Shown here: piece after piece, positions 36,409 to 46,212 of the stretch
Numbering within the stretch: the stretch's first letter is position 1
Layout of the letters: every line of letters begins with the position of its first letter
Source: Pseudomonas asplenii
GTDB lineage: Bacteria > Pseudomonadota > Gammaproteobacteria > Pseudomonadales > Pseudomonadaceae
Length of the DNA stretch: 64,000 nucleotides
Assembly (NCBI RefSeq): GCF_900105475.1
Contig: NZ_LT629777.1
Location: 6,448,001 to 6,512,000 of the forward strand
Reading direction: 5' to 3'
Translations under genes and position numbers: made by a program
The notes under the pieces: generated by a model
What the model was told of the DNA's origin: nothing
Database searches by the model: none
Seen by the model: only the letters and a program-made list of their open reading frames with translations

Positions 36409-37629
36409 ATGCGCCGCGTCGTTATCACTGGTCTGGGCATCGTTTCTTGCCTGGGCAATGACAAAGAGACCGTCTCCGCTAACCTGCGTGCAAGCCGCCC
36501 TGGCATCCGCTTCAACCCGGAATATGCCGAAATGGGTCTGCGTAGCCAGGTTTCCGGCTCCATCGACCTCAACCTCGAAGAACTGATCGACCGCAAGATC
36601 TATCGTTTCGTCGGCCACGCGGCGGCCTACGCCTACCTGGCCATGAAAGACGCGATCAGCGATTCCGGCCTGACCGAAGAGCAGGTGTCCAACCCGCGTA
36701 CCGGCCTGATCGCCGGTTCCGGCGGTGCTTCGACCCTGAACCAGATGGAAGCGCTGGATACCCTGCGCGAAAAAGGCGTCAAGCGTGTGGGTCCATACCG
36801 CGTGACCCGCACCATGGGCAGCACCGTTTCGGCGTGCCTGGCCACTCCGTTCAAGATCAAGGGCCTGAACTACTCGATCTCCTCCGCCTGCGCCACCAGT
36901 GCCCACTGCATCGGTACCGCCATGGAGCAGATCCAGATGGGCAAGCAGGACATCGTCTTCGCCGGTGGCGGTGAAGAAGAGCACTGGAGCCAGTCGTTCC
37001 TGTTCGACGCCATGGGCGCGCTGTCCACCCAGTACAACGACACGCCGCAGAAAGCCTCGCGTGCCTACGATGCCAAGCGTGACGGTTTCGTCATCGCTGG
37101 CGGTGGCGGCATGGTGGTGGTCGAGGAACTGGAACACGCTCTGGCCCGTGGCGCGAAGATCTATGCCGAAATCGTCGGCTACGGCGCGACCTCCGATGGC
37201 TACGACATGGTTGCCCCAAGCGGCGAAGGTGCCGTGCGCTGCATGCGGATGGCAATGTCCACCGTTGACGGCCCGATCGACTACCTGAACACCCACGGCA
37301 CCTCGACTCCGGTCGGCGACGTCGCGGAAATGAAAGGCGTACGTGAAGTCTTCGGCGACAAGGCTCCGGCCATCAGTTCGACCAAGAGCCTGTCCGGTCA
37401 CTCCCTGGGTGCTGCCGGCGTGCACGAGGCGATCTACTGCCTGCTGATGATGGAAGGCAACTTCATTGCCGGTTCCGCCAACATCGACGAGCTGGATCCG
37501 GAAGTCGCCGACATGCCGGTCCAGACCCAGACTCGCGAAAACGTGCAACTGAACAACGTGATGAGCAACAGCTTCGGCTTCGGTGGCACCAACGCTACCC
37601 TGGTGCTGAAGCGCTGGCAGGGCAAGTAA
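36409..37629 (+). CDS. fabB: Beta-ketoacyl-ACP synthase I
   Basis: 406 aa. Active-site Cys161 ([11 protein letters not shown]) and the two catalytic histidines in [11 protein letters not shown] and [12 protein letters not shown] are present. It elongates the cis-3-decenoyl-ACP made by FabA. It is followed 22 bp later by a strong terminator. Confidence 0.98.
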   Translation: MRRVVITGLGIVSCLGNDKETVSANLRASRPGIRFNPEYAEMGLRSQVSGSIDLNLEELIDRKIYRFVGHAAAYAYLAMKDAISDSGLTEEQVSNPRTGLIAGSGGASTLNQMEALDTLREKGVKRVGPYRVTRTMGSTVSACLATPFKIKGLNYSISSACATSAHCIGTAMEQIQMGKQDIVFAGGGEEEHWSQSFLFDAMGALSTQYNDTPQKASRAYDAKRDGFVIAGGGGMVVVEELEHALARGAKIYAEIVGYGATSDGYDMVAPSGEGAVRCMRMAMSTVDGPIDYLNTHGTSTPVGDVAEMKGVREVFGDKAPAISSTKSLSGHSLGAAGVHEAIYCLLMMEGNFIAGSANIDELDPEVADMPVQTQTRENVQLNNVMSNSFGFGGTNATLVLKRWQGK

Positions 37630-37650
37630 GCCCGGCCTGATCGCGACATG

Positions 37651-37685
37651 AAAAACGCCCCGACTGGTTCGGGGCGTTTTTTTTG
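37651..37685 (+). terminator. Intrinsic terminator of fabAB
   Basis: AACGCCCCGA and TCGGGGCGTT form a GC-rich stem with a short loop, followed by eight T residues. It closes the fabA-fabB transcript. Confidence 0.92.
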
Positions 37686-37825
37686 CGGCCACCGCCAGAC
37701 TCGCCCGTCATGTTCGATATGCTCGGCACACCGGGCATGATCGCCAAATAAAGCTGAACACCATCATGACTCGGTGTTCTATAAGATTCAGGCACTATCC
37801 CGTCACGTTCGCCAAGAGGTTCGTC

Positions 37826-38242
37826 ATGACCATCACCATCAACACAGAATCCCACGAAGGTTTTCGTCACAGCGTGCAGATCGATGATCATCAGTTGTTC
37901 ACTGATGTACCCAAAACCCTCGGCGGGGAAGGTTCCGCACCGGACCCGCACGACTATTTCGATGCCGCACTAGGCACCTGCAAGGCCCTGACCCTCAAGC
38001 TGTACGCGCAGAAAAAAGGCATCCCGCTGACCGGCGTCACCGTCGAGGTCAAGCGCGACAACAGCCAGGAGCAGAAAGGCACGTATGGCCTGCAGGTCAA
38101 GCTGACCCTCAAGGGCGTGCTGAGCGATGCCCAGCGCGACGAACTGCACAAGGTTGCCGACCGCTGCCCGATCCACAAACTGATGACCACCAGCGAAGTC
38201 AGCATCGAGACCCTGCTGGCCGAGGGTGCCTTCAGTCAGTAA
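37826..38242 (+). CDS. OsmC-family protein
   Basis: 138 aa from the ATG at 37826. OsmC/Ohr proteins are thiol peroxidases with two cysteines. Here one Cys is in GTCKALTLKLYAQKKG (near residue 52) and the other in DRCPIHKLMTT (near residue 114), both at expected places. The conserved DPHDYFDAALGTC matches the OsmC rather than the Ohr branch. It reduces organic peroxides if active. It starts about 180 bp after the fabB terminator and is followed by the pirin gene. Confidence 0.88.
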   Translation: MTITINTESHEGFRHSVQIDDHQLFTDVPKTLGGEGSAPDPHDYFDAALGTCKALTLKLYAQKKGIPLTGVTVEVKRDNSQEQKGTYGLQVKLTLKGVLSDAQRDELHKVADRCPIHKLMTTSEVSIETLLAEGAFSQ

Positions 38243-38301
38243 GGGCGCTGACGCAAAAGCGGGTTATGCTCTGCGCATTGCCCGCCTAGCCTGGAAGCCC
38301 C

Positions 38302-39171
38302 ATGAGTACACCGTTGGTGATTCGTCCTCGCGCCGAGGACGTCGAAGGTCAACCCATCCTCCGTCCCCTGCCCTCTGCCCAGTGCCGCAGTGTCGGCCCG
38401 TTCGTATTTTTCGATCACATGCTGGAAACCCGCTATCCGCCGGGCAGCGGCATGGATATCCGGCAACATCCGCATATCGGTCTGTCGACCCTGACCTACC
38501 TGTTCGAGGGCCGGTTGCAGCACAAGGACAGCCTGGGCTACGACCAGCAGGTCGGCCCCGGTGAGGTGAGCTGGATGACTGCCGGCAGCGCCATCGCCCA
38601 TGTCGAGCGCACGCCGGCCGAACTGATCGCCAGCGGCTCGACGCTGCATGGCTTGCAAGTGTGGCTGGCCTCGCCCCGGGAACAGGAACAAGGCGTCGGG
38701 CACTACAGCCATCACCCGGCCGCCAGCCTGCCGACCAGCGAGAGCCTGGGCGTGAAGATCCGCCTGATCGCCGGCAGCGGCTTCTGCCTGACCTCCCCCG
38801 TGCCAGTGCTGTCGCCAACGGTCTATGCCGAGATACGGATGGAGCCGGCGACCACCCTGCTGGTGCCTGATGAGTATGAGGAACGGGCGCTGTACGTACT
38901 CGCAGGCGAGGTCGAGCTGGATGGAGAGCGGCTGGAGCCGCGCAGCCTGGTGATCCTGCCCCAGGGCGAGAGCCCGACGCTGGCGGCCGAGGGTGATGTG
39001 CACCTGGTATTGATTGGAGGTGCACCGTTGGACGGGCCACGGCGGATGAACTGGAACTTCGTTGCCAGCGATCCAGCGCTGATCGACCAGGCTCGCGCAC
39101 GCTGGGCGGCCGGGGACTGGCCGAAAGTGCCTGGGGAAACCGGGCGTATTGAGCTGCCTGTCAGGCCATAG
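38302..39171 (+). CDS. Pirin-family cupin protein
   Basis: 289 aa, two cupin domains. The N-terminal cupin has the metal ligands HPHIGLSTLTYLFEG and later HKDSLGYDQQVGPGEVSW; the C-terminal cupin is more divergent (YVLAGEVELDGERLEPRSLV). Bacterial pirins can act as quercetinases or regulators of metabolic enzymes; the function here cannot be decided. It lies 59 bp after the OsmC-like gene. Confidence 0.88.
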   Translation: MSTPLVIRPRAEDVEGQPILRPLPSAQCRSVGPFVFFDHMLETRYPPGSGMDIRQHPHIGLSTLTYLFEGRLQHKDSLGYDQQVGPGEVSWMTAGSAIAHVERTPAELIASGSTLHGLQVWLASPREQEQGVGHYSHHPAASLPTSESLGVKIRLIAGSGFCLTSPVPVLSPTVYAEIRMEPATTLLVPDEYEERALYVLAGEVELDGERLEPRSLVILPQGESPTLAAEGDVHLVLIGGAPLDGPRRMNWNFVASDPALIDQARARWAAGDWPKVPGETGRIELPVRP

Positions 39172-39212
39172 AGCCCTCGCTGGCCTGACAGGCGGTCTGG
39201 GGATGTTCGGGA

Positions 39213-39308
39213 CCGCCATCGCCAGCAAGCCGGCTACCACAGGGTTCTACGGCGCCTCCAGGACATGTCTCTGGCACGATGACTGTGTGGGAACCGGCGA
39301 TAGGGCCC
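39213..39308. repeat. Degenerate REP pair (REPIN-like)
   Basis: ATCGCCAGCAAGCCGGCT followed by ACCACAGG near 39218-39243 is a typical Pseudomonas REP arm. A second, inverted partial arm (GTGTGGGAACCGGCGATAGG, about 39285-39304) lacks the central CTTGCTGG. Together they form a decayed inverted REP doublet between two convergent genes. Confidence 0.7.
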
Positions 39309-39326
39309 TCAAGGGCAACAGAGATC

Positions 39327-40055
39327 TCAGCCGGCGAACACTTCTTCCAGCAGGTTATGCATGGCCGTGAAGGACCGGCTGGCGGTCTTCGCGTCATACA
39401 TCATCTTGCCCGGTACATTCGCATGCGGATCGGTGAACGAATGCACCGCCCCACCATAGCTGAGCAGTTGCCAGTCGACCCCGGCAGCATTCATTTCCTC
39501 TTCGAACGCCGGCAATTGCTCACGTGGCACCAGCGGATCGGAAGCGCCATGCAACACCAGCACCGCCCCCTTGATGTTGTTCGCATCCGCCGGGTTCGGC
39601 GTATCCAGCGTACCGTGGAACGACACGGCAGCCTTCAGCGGCGCGCCGGTTCGGGCCAGCTCCAGCGAACAGCAGCCACCGAAGCAGAAGCCGAAAGTCG
39701 CCAGCCTGGAGGTGTCAACCGCTGCCAGCGCCTGCCCCTGCAAGGCTTCGAAAGCGACTTGCATACGTTTGCGCAGCTCAGCTCGATCATTCTTCAATGG
39801 CATCATCGCGGCACCCGCTTCGTCACCGTTCTGCGGGCGTACCGAGCTGCCGTAGAGATCGGCGATCAATACCACATACCCTTTGGCCGCCACCGACTGG
39901 GCAATTTTTTCAGCCCCCGCGCTGACGCCCATCCAGTTGGGTGCCATCAGCAGCCCCGGACGCGCGCCCTTGTGGCTGGCATCAAAAGCCAGGCGACCTT
40001 CGTAGGATTGGCCATCAATCTCATAGGCCACGGAACTGACAGTGATTTGGCTCAT
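39327..40055 (-). CDS. Dienelactone hydrolase family protein
   Basis: 242 aa from the ATG at 40055. The nucleophile is Cys124 in FGFCFGGCCS, the catalytic His is in GGAVHSFTDP, and the Asp lies in HGASDPLVP. Dienelactone hydrolases open cyclic lactones in chloroaromatic catabolism, but family members next to htpG are common in pseudomonads without such pathways (PA1597 in P. aeruginosa, from memory). Real substrate unknown. Confidence 0.88.
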   Translation of the reverse strand: MSQITVSSVAYEIDGQSYEGRLAFDASHKGARPGLLMAPNWMGVSAGAEKIAQSVAAKGYVVLIADLYGSSVRPQNGDEAGAAMMPLKNDRAELRKRMQVAFEALQGQALAAVDTSRLATFGFCFGGCCSLELARTGAPLKAAVSFHGTLDTPNPADANNIKGAVLVLHGASDPLVPREQLPAFEEEMNAAGVDWQLLSYGGAVHSFTDPHANVPGKMMYDAKTASRSFTAMHNLLEEVFAG

Positions 40056-40083
40056 TACATACTCCGTAAGGACATCCAAAAAA

Positions 40084-40108
40084 TGAAAAACCCGCCGAAG
40101 CGGGTTTT
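40084..40108 (-). terminator. Intrinsic terminator of htpG
   Basis: Reading the minus strand, AAAACCCGCTTCGGCGGGTTTT forms a CCCG/CGGG-based stem extended by A-T pairs, followed by a T-rich tail. It lies 13 bp after the htpG stop. Confidence 0.85.
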
Positions 40109-40120
40109 CCTACAGCGTTA

Positions 40121-42028
40121 TCAGGCAGACAGCTCGACCAACAGCTTGTTCAGTCGGCGCACATAGGCCGCCGGATCCTTCAGGCTGTCACCGGCTGCCA
40201 AGGCCGCCTGGTCGAGCAGGATGTGCGACAGGTCACCAAAACGATCCTCGTCCGGCTCGGCGTCGAGTTTCTCGATCAGCGGATGGCTCGGGTTGAATTC
40301 GAAGATCGGCTTGGAGTCCGGTACCTTCTGCCCGCTGGCCTCGAGGATCTGGCGCATCTGCAGGCCAAGATCCTGCTCACCGATCGCCAGGATCGCCGGC
40401 GAGTCGGTCAGGCGATGGGAAACCCGCACTTCGCTGACAACGTCGCCCAGGGCAGCCTTGAGGCGTTCGACCAGGCCTTCCTTGCTCTTGGCGACTTCCT
40501 CGGCAGCTTTCTTGTCCTCTTCCGAGTCCAGGTTGCCCAGGTCCAGGTCGCCACGCGCGACGTCGACGAAGCTCTTGCCATCGAATTCGTTGAGGTAGCT
40601 CATCAGCCACTCGTCGATACGGTCGGTGAGCAGCAGCACTTCGATGCCTTTCTTGCGGAAGACTTCCAGGTGCGGACTGTTCTTGACCTGGGCATAGGTC
40701 TCGCCGGTCAGGTAGTAGATCTTGTCCTGACCTTCCTTGGCACGAGCCAGGTATTCGGCCAGGGAAACCACCTGCTCGCCTTCTTCGCCCTGAGTCGAGG
40801 CAAAACGCAGCAGGCCGGCGATTTTTTCCTTGTTGGCGAAGTCTTCGGCCGGGCCTTCTTTCAGGACCTGGCCAAAGTTCTTCCAGAAGCCCTTGTACTG
40901 CTCGGGTTCGTTCTTCGCCAGTTTTTCCAGCATGTCGAGGACACGCTTGGTCAGCGCCGACTTCATCGAATCGATGATCGGGTCTTTCTGCAGGATTTCC
41001 CGCGAGACGTTCAGGGACAGGTCGTTGGAGTCGACCACACCCTTGATGAAGCGCAGGTACAGCGGCAGGAAGGATTCGGCCTGATCCATGACGAATACAC
41101 GCTGCACGTACAGCTTGAGGCCCTTCGGCGCTTCACGCTGGTACAGGTCGAACGGTGCGCGGGCCGGCACATAGAGCAGAGAGTTGTACTCCAGCTTGCC
41201 TTCGACCTTGTTGTGGCTCCAGCTCAGCGGGTTCTCGTAGTCGTGGCCGATGTGCTTGTAGAACTCCTGGTATTCCTCGTCCTTGACCTCGGTACGCGGA
41301 CGGGTCCACAGCGCGCTGGCACGGTTGACGGTTTCCCATTCCTGCGCAGGAGGCTCTTCGCCTTCGGCGACAGCGGCGGCTTCCTTCGGTACTTCGATCG
41401 GCAGTGCGATATGGTCGGAGTACTTCTTGATGATGTTGCGCAGGCGCCAGCCATCGGCAAACTCATCCTCACCGGATTTCAGGTGCAGGACGATGCGGGT
41501 ACCGCGATCCGCCTTGTCGATGGTTGCGACTTCGAACTCACCCTCGCCCTTCGACGACCAGTGCACACCTTCGCTGGCCGCAAGGCCGGCGCGGCGGCTG
41601 AACACTTCAACCTGGTCGGCGACGATAAAGGCCGAATAGAAGCCCACGCCGAACTGGCCGATCAGGTGCGAATCCTTTTTCTGGTCGCCCGAGAGGTTCT
41701 TCATGAAGTCGGCGGTGCCGGACTTGGCGATGGTCCCCAGGTGAGTGATCACATCGTCACGGCTCATGCCGATACCGTTGTCCTCGAGGGTGACGGTCCT
41801 GGCGTCCTTGTCGAAGCTCACACGGATTTTCAGTTCCGCGCCACCTTCCAGCAACTCGGGCTTGGACAGGGCTTCGAAACGCAATTTGTCGACAGCGTCG
41901 GAGGCGTTGGAGATCAATTCGCGCAGGAAGATCTCCTTGTTCGAATACAACGAATGGATCATGAGGTGCAGCAGTTGCTTCACCTCGGTCTGGAAGCCCA
42001 GGGTTTCCTTTTGAGTTTCCACACTCAT
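40121..42028 (-). CDS. htpG: Molecular chaperone HtpG (Hsp90)
   Basis: 635 aa from the ATG at 42028 (an ATG at 42034 is also possible). ATP-binding GHKL domain at the N-terminus ([41 protein letters not shown]), middle domain with the YVRRVF-like segment YVQRVFVMD, and a C-terminal dimerisation domain. It is a cytosolic ATP-dependent chaperone. Monocistronic, with its own terminator; no obvious heat-shock promoter was confirmed upstream. Confidence 0.97.
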   Translation of the reverse strand: MSVETQKETLGFQTEVKQLLHLMIHSLYSNKEIFLRELISNASDAVDKLRFEALSKPELLEGGAELKIRVSFDKDARTVTLEDNGIGMSRDDVITHLGTIAKSGTADFMKNLSGDQKKDSHLIGQFGVGFYSAFIVADQVEVFSRRAGLAASEGVHWSSKGEGEFEVATIDKADRGTRIVLHLKSGEDEFADGWRLRNIIKKYSDHIALPIEVPKEAAAVAEGEEPPAQEWETVNRASALWTRPRTEVKDEEYQEFYKHIGHDYENPLSWSHNKVEGKLEYNSLLYVPARAPFDLYQREAPKGLKLYVQRVFVMDQAESFLPLYLRFIKGVVDSNDLSLNVSREILQKDPIIDSMKSALTKRVLDMLEKLAKNEPEQYKGFWKNFGQVLKEGPAEDFANKEKIAGLLRFASTQGEEGEQVVSLAEYLARAKEGQDKIYYLTGETYAQVKNSPHLEVFRKKGIEVLLLTDRIDEWLMSYLNEFDGKSFVDVARGDLDLGNLDSEEDKKAAEEVAKSKEGLVERLKAALGDVVSEVRVSHRLTDSPAILAIGEQDLGLQMRQILEASGQKVPDSKPIFEFNPSHPLIEKLDAEPDEDRFGDLSHILLDQAALAAGDSLKDPAAYVRRLNKLLVELSA

Positions 42029-42116
42029 GGTCATCAAACTCCAATTTGGATGGCAATGGCCGCCCTGCAAGGTTGGCGGCGGGTTGTCATCAAAGTTGGG
42101 GGCTGTGACGAGGATT

Positions 42117-42572
42117 TCAAGTGCCCGGCAACGCTTCCTCGATCTTGAAATGGGCGCGGGCGGTGGCTATCGGTTCGGCCTCGGTACTCTGCCAGGCGGT
42201 CACCGCCACATTCGCCACCCGCCGCCCCTGGCGGCAGACCTGGCATTTGGCGTAGGTATCGCGAAACTGCCCGGCGCGCAGGTAGTCGACGGAGAAATCG
42301 ATGACCTTGGGCGCCCCGGGCGAACCGGTGAATACCAGCAGATGCAACGCCGCCGCCAGCTCCATGAAACCGGCAATGACCCCGCCATGGATCGCCGGTA
42401 ATAAAGGGTTACCAATATTGTCCTTGTTCGCTGGAAGGCAGAACAGCAACTCATCACCGAGCCGTGAGCACTCGATACCGATCAGCTTGGCGTAGGGAAT
42501 CCGTTGCAGGAGCTGACCGTAGTCGCCTTGTTGGTGGGCACGCTGGAGTTGTTCCTTGAATGCGTTGCTCAT
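42117..42572 (-). CDS. PaaI-type hotdog thioesterase
   Basis: 151 aa. The ATG at 42572 overlaps the previous stop (ATGA). The hotdog motif is [19 protein letters not shown] and the second strand motif is [12 protein letters not shown]. It lacks the usual N/D-G-x-x-HGG spelling seen in its neighbour and may have a different specificity. It is translationally coupled to another thioesterase gene of the same superfamily. Confidence 0.87.
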   Translation of the reverse strand: MSNAFKEQLQRAHQQGDYGQLLQRIPYAKLIGIECSRLGDELLFCLPANKDNIGNPLLPAIHGGVIAGFMELAAALHLLVFTGSPGAPKVIDFSVDYLRAGQFRDTYAKCQVCRQGRRVANVAVTAWQSTEAEPIATARAHFKIEEALPGT

Positions 42573-43045
42573 GCCACACCGCCGCTGATCGAATTGCCGA
42601 ACGCCAGGCTGCCCCTGATGCCTTTGCCCATGCGCATGAAGGTACCGACCACGTGGGCGATGGGGTTGTCCGGATCGTCCTGGTAGGCATGGCCTCGAGC
42701 AAAGATGATATCGCGGGTCACCCGGTAGCATTCGGCATAACCATGGACGTCCTTGCCGGGCTCGGCCGGGTGCATGTAGTCGATGCGCAGGTCGAGGGTC
42801 GGGCAGACTTCGAATTCGGGCAGGACACACAGGGTTGCCATGCCGCAGGCGGTATCCATCAGCGAACTCAAGGCCCCGCCATGGATAAGACCGTTCTCGG
42901 GGTCGCCGACGATTTTTTCGCTATAGGGCAGGATCAGGGTCACTCCCCGGCCATCGATATCATGCAGTTGCAGGCCGAGGACCTGGCAATGCCGCAGAGC
43001 ACTGAGAAAACGCGTGGCGCGCTCAAAGACGGCGGTTTGGCTCAT
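42569..43045 (-). CDS. PaaI-type hotdog thioesterase
   Basis: 158 aa from the ATG at 43045. Canonical PaaI motif: NGLIHGGALSSLMDTACGMA with the conserved Asp, then TLDLRIDYMHPAEPGKDV. These enzymes hydrolyse short or aromatic acyl-CoA esters. The two coupled genes may form a heteromeric hotdog assembly, which is an inference from their 4-bp overlap and shared fold. Confidence 0.9.
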   Translation of the reverse strand: MSQTAVFERATRFLSALRHCQVLGLQLHDIDGRGVTLILPYSEKIVGDPENGLIHGGALSSLMDTACGMATLCVLPEFEVCPTLDLRIDYMHPAEPGKDVHGYAECYRVTRDIIFARGHAYQDDPDNPIAHVVGTFMRMGKGIRGSLAFGNSISGGVA

Positions 43046-43208
43046 GAATGACAATCCTCGTCGGGTGGCTGGCAACGCCAAATTATGGACACTGAAAAAA
43101 GTTCCGCACTTCAAACACTTATATATCTTTGGAAATAAAGGAACTTAAGCCATGGCTGAGCGTTCAAAAGGCCAGTAGTCACTATTTCCACAAAGGAGCA
43201 ACAACCCC

Positions 43209-43454
43209 ATGCGTAAGACTTTAGCTATTGCCTTGATGCTGACCGCTTCCTTGGGTCTCGCTGCCTGCGATAAAAAATCCGAGGACAAAGCTCAAGACGC
43301 AAACCAACACGCCGAGCAAGCTCAGCAAAAAATGAACGAAGCTCAGGATAAAGTGAACGACGCCGCGAAGGAAAACGCCGAAGCTGCCAAAGCTCAGGCT
43401 GAATCGAACAAGGCGGCCGCCGAAGAAAGTGCCAAAGAGGCTACCGGTTCTTGA
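43209..43454 (+). CDS. Small Ala/Glu/Lys-rich lipoprotein
   Basis: 81 aa. Lipoprotein signal MRKTLAIALMLTASLGLAAC with lipobox LAAC; Cys20 should be lipidated. Asp follows at +2 (CDKK), which favours inner-membrane retention under the E. coli rule, though pseudomonads vary. The rest is a near-continuous charged Ala/Gln/Glu/Lys coiled coil with heptad character, reminiscent of small envelope or stress lipoproteins. AAAGGAG precedes the ATG. A terminator follows. Function unknown. Confidence 0.82.
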   Translation: MRKTLAIALMLTASLGLAACDKKSEDKAQDANQHAEQAQQKMNEAQDKVNDAAKENAEAAKAQAESNKAAAEESAKEATGS

Positions 43455-43495
43455 GTCACTGAAGTTCCTTCTACAGAAGAACTTCGATAGCAAAA

Positions 43496-43528
43496 ATAAA
43501 GCCCGCCCTGAGCGGGCTTTATTTTTTG
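43496..43528 (+). terminator. Intrinsic terminator of the small lipoprotein gene
   Basis: AATAAAGCCCGC and GCGGGCTTTATT pair in a perfect stem around CCTGA, followed by a T-run. Confidence 0.92.
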
Positions 43529-43615
43529 CGCGATTGATTCCTGGCCAGGGTGGGTTATTTCAAGCCATGAATAACCGATACGAGGTACAGGGATTTTTAT
43601 ATAAGTCCCGAAGAA

Positions 43616-43658
43616 GCAAAAAGCCCCATGTCGCATCCGACACAGGGCTCTTCGTTTT
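43616..43658 (-). terminator. Intrinsic terminator of brnQ
   Basis: On the minus strand, AGCCCTGTGTCGG pairs with CGACATGGGGCT around a short loop, followed by TTTTTGC. It ends 42 bp past the brnQ stop. Confidence 0.8.
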
Positions 43659-43699
43659 ATCCACATCCCGCTCATGACAGGCCAGACAAGCCACTCAAA

Positions 43700-45013
43700 T
43701 CAGGCAATCGCCTCGCTAGGCTTGCCCAACATCCGGTCGATGACCACAGCCACCACCAGCATCACGACCGACGGCACCAGCCAGGCCAGCCCCTGCTCAC
43801 TCAGCGGCAGGTGGGACAGTTGCGAAGGCAACCAATCCGCCAGCCCCGCACCCTTGAGCGCATCGATCATGCCGAACAGCAGCGACACCAGCATCACCGG
43901 CCCCACGATCCGCCCTTGCGAACGCCAGAACGACTGGCAGAAGCTCAACGCCACCAGCGCGATGCACGGTGGATAGATCGCCGTCAGCACCGGAATCGAG
44001 AACGCAATCAGCTTGGTCAGCCCCAGGTTCGACACCAGCAGCGAAAACGCCGCCAGGATGATTACCAGGGTCTTGTACGACAGCGGCAGAACCCGGCTGA
44101 AATACTCGGCACAGGCGCAGGTCAGGCCAACCGCCGTCACCAGGCACGCCAGCGAAATGAGCACCGCGAGGAAGCCGCTGCCCAGCGAACCGAAGGTGTG
44201 CTGCACATAGGCATGCAGGACTGCCGCACCATTGGTGGCGCCAACCGCCACTTCATGGCTGCCCGCCCCCAGGCGGAACAGGCTGATGTACACCAGCGCC
44301 AGGCCAACGCCGGCAATCAGCCCGGCGATGATCGCGTAGCGGGTGATCAACCGTGGCGATTCGACGCCACGCGAACGGATGGCGTTGACGATAACGATAC
44401 CGAACACCAGGGCGCCCAGGGTATCCATGGTCAGGTAGCCATTGATGAACCCCTGGGAGAAAGGTGCTGCGACGTACTCGGGGGTAGCCGTGCCGATATC
44501 ACCGGCTGGCAAGGCGAAAGCCGCGATGCCCAGTACCGCCAGCGCAATGATCTTCAGCGGTGCGAGGAAACGCCCCACGGTATCCAGCAAACGCCCTGGA
44601 TACAGGGAGATGAAGAACACCAGCAGGAAGTACACCGAACTGTAGAGGAACAGCGCCAGCGGGCTTTCACCGGTCAGCGGCGCCAGACCCACTTCGAAGG
44701 ACACCGTCGCGGTGCGTGGCGTGGCGAACAGCGGACCGACCGCCAGGTAGCAGACCGCCGCCAGCAGGCCGCCGGCGATCTTGCCAATCGGGCTGCTCAG
44801 GTCGTCCATGGCACCACCGACCTTGGCCAGCGCCACGACAGTGATCACCGGCAGGCCGACGGCGGTGATCAGGAAGCCCAGCGCCGCCATCCAGACATGG
44901 GGACCGGACTGCAGACCAACGATTGGAGGGAAGATGATGTTGCCGGCCCCGACGAACAGGGCAAACGTCATAAAGCCCAGTGCCAGGATGTCCTGGCCTT
45001 TCAACACTTTCAT
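43700..45013 (-). CDS. brnQ: Branched-chain amino acid:cation symporter (LIVCS family)
   Basis: 437 aa with twelve predicted helices, the normal BrnQ/BraB size. N-terminal signature [20 protein letters not shown] is diagnostic. It imports leucine, isoleucine and valine with Na+ or H+. The place beside sucD matches braB (PA1590) of P. aeruginosa, from memory. The 314-bp upstream region contains hairpins and an open reading frame whose end is rich in branched-chain codons. Confidence 0.94.
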   Translation of the reverse strand: MKVLKGQDILALGFMTFALFVGAGNIIFPPIVGLQSGPHVWMAALGFLITAVGLPVITVVALAKVGGAMDDLSSPIGKIAGGLLAAVCYLAVGPLFATPRTATVSFEVGLAPLTGESPLALFLYSSVYFLLVFFISLYPGRLLDTVGRFLAPLKIIALAVLGIAAFALPAGDIGTATPEYVAAPFSQGFINGYLTMDTLGALVFGIVIVNAIRSRGVESPRLITRYAIIAGLIAGVGLALVYISLFRLGAGSHEVAVGATNGAAVLHAYVQHTFGSLGSGFLAVLISLACLVTAVGLTCACAEYFSRVLPLSYKTLVIILAAFSLLVSNLGLTKLIAFSIPVLTAIYPPCIALVALSFCQSFWRSQGRIVGPVMLVSLLFGMIDALKGAGLADWLPSQLSHLPLSEQGLAWLVPSVVMLVVAVVIDRMLGKPSEAIA

Positions 45014-45327
45014 TTAAGGAAATACCACACTGCTGAATCGGAATTTAGAGGGGGATTTCCCGTAGGGTTAGGGAAATGCTGTCGACCCGTATGAGGTTGA
45101 CCCGTTTAGCGCGTCGATCCCTTTTGGGGAGCGAACACAAAATGGCTGCCAGACTAACGAATTTGCGCGCGAAACGCACTGTTAGAGGGCATATTGTCCG
45201 ATAAGCGACATTCTCTTGTCGCGTTTTCATATGATTTTTTTATTGTCTGGGCTGGCCTCCTGGCCCCCAGAAAGCACAAAGGCCACCCGAAGGTGGCCTT
45301 TGCCTGAAGCAGGAAGTCAGCCGAAGC
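45014..45327 (-). promoter_or_regulatory. brnQ leader and sucD 3' region
   Basis: A 314-bp gene-free region. On the minus strand it holds the sucD terminator (45278-45301), a GCGACA/TGTCGC hairpin at 45207-45220, and, just before brnQ, a hairpin ATTTCCC-loop-GGGAAAT at about 45054-45076. A 61-codon open frame at 45230-45045 ends in a stretch with many Val, Leu and Ile codons. Leader control of brnQ is possible but no clear ribosome-binding site precedes that frame. Confidence 0.4.
45278..45301 (-). terminator. Intrinsic terminator after sucD
   Basis: AAAGGCCACC (45278-45287) and GGTGGCCTTT (45292-45301) form a perfect 10-bp stem with a 4-nt loop, 26 bp after the sucD stop. The following minus-strand bases are only moderately T-rich. 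Confidence 0.82.
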
Positions 45328-46212
45328 TTACTTCTTCACTTCCCAACCGGTCAGCTCGGCCAGGGCCTTGCCGATATCGGCCAGCGAACGCACGGTTTTC
45401 ACACCAGCGTCTTGCAGAGCAGCGAATTTCTCGTCTGCAGTGCCTTTGCCGCCGGAGATGATTGCACCGGCATGGCCCATGCGCTTGCCCGGAGGAGCAG
45501 TCACACCCGCGATGTAGGAAACAACCGGCTTGGTCACGTTAGCCTTGATGTAGGCAGCCGCTTCTTCTTCAGCCGAACCGCCGATCTCGCCGATCATGAC
45601 GATCGCTTCGGTCTGCGGGTCTTCCTGGAACAGCTTCAGGATGTCGATGAAGTTCGAACCCGGGATCGGGTCACCACCGATACCAACGCAGGTCGACTGG
45701 CCGAAACCGGCGTCGGTGGTCTGCTTCACAGCTTCGTAGGTCAGGGTGCCGGAACGGGAAACGATACCGACCTTGCCTGGCAAGTGGATGTGACCTGGCA
45801 TGATGCCGATCTTGCACTCGCCCGGAGTGATCACGCCTGGGCAGTTAGGGCCGATCAGGGTAACACCCAGCTCGTCGCACTTGACCTTGGCATCCAGCAT
45901 GTCCAGGGTAGGAATGCCTTCGGTGATGCAGACGATCAGCTTGATGCCGCCGAAGGCTGCTTCCAGGATCGAGTCCTTGCAGAAAGGTGCTGGAACGTAG
46001 ATCACGCTGGCGGTGGCGCCAGTGGCTGCTACAGCGTCTTTCACGGTGTTGAACACTGGCAGGCCCAGGTGCTCGGTGCCGCCTTTGCCCGGAGTGACAC
46101 CACCGACCATCTTGGTGCCGTACTCGATCGCTTGCTGGGTGTGGAAGCTACCCTGCGAACCGGTGATACCCTGGCAGATAACCTTGGTGTCTTTATTGAT
46201 CAGGACGCTCAT
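45328..46212 (-). CDS. sucD: Succinyl-CoA synthetase alpha subunit
   Basis: 294 aa. The phosphohistidine loop is near residue 246 ([13 protein letters not shown]), and the CoA-binding Rossmann segment is [19 protein letters not shown] at the N-terminus. With SucC it converts succinyl-CoA to succinate with nucleotide phosphorylation. Its ATG overlaps the sucC stop by one base (TAATG). Last gene of the sdh-suc cluster, followed by a terminator. Confidence 0.98.
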   Translation of the reverse strand: MSVLINKDTKVICQGITGSQGSFHTQQAIEYGTKMVGGVTPGKGGTEHLGLPVFNTVKDAVAATGATASVIYVPAPFCKDSILEAAFGGIKLIVCITEGIPTLDMLDAKVKCDELGVTLIGPNCPGVITPGECKIGIMPGHIHLPGKVGIVSRSGTLTYEAVKQTTDAGFGQSTCVGIGGDPIPGSNFIDILKLFQEDPQTEAIVMIGEIGGSAEEEAAAYIKANVTKPVVSYIAGVTAPPGKRMGHAGAIISGGKGTADEKFAALQDAGVKTVRSLADIGKALAELTGWEVKK

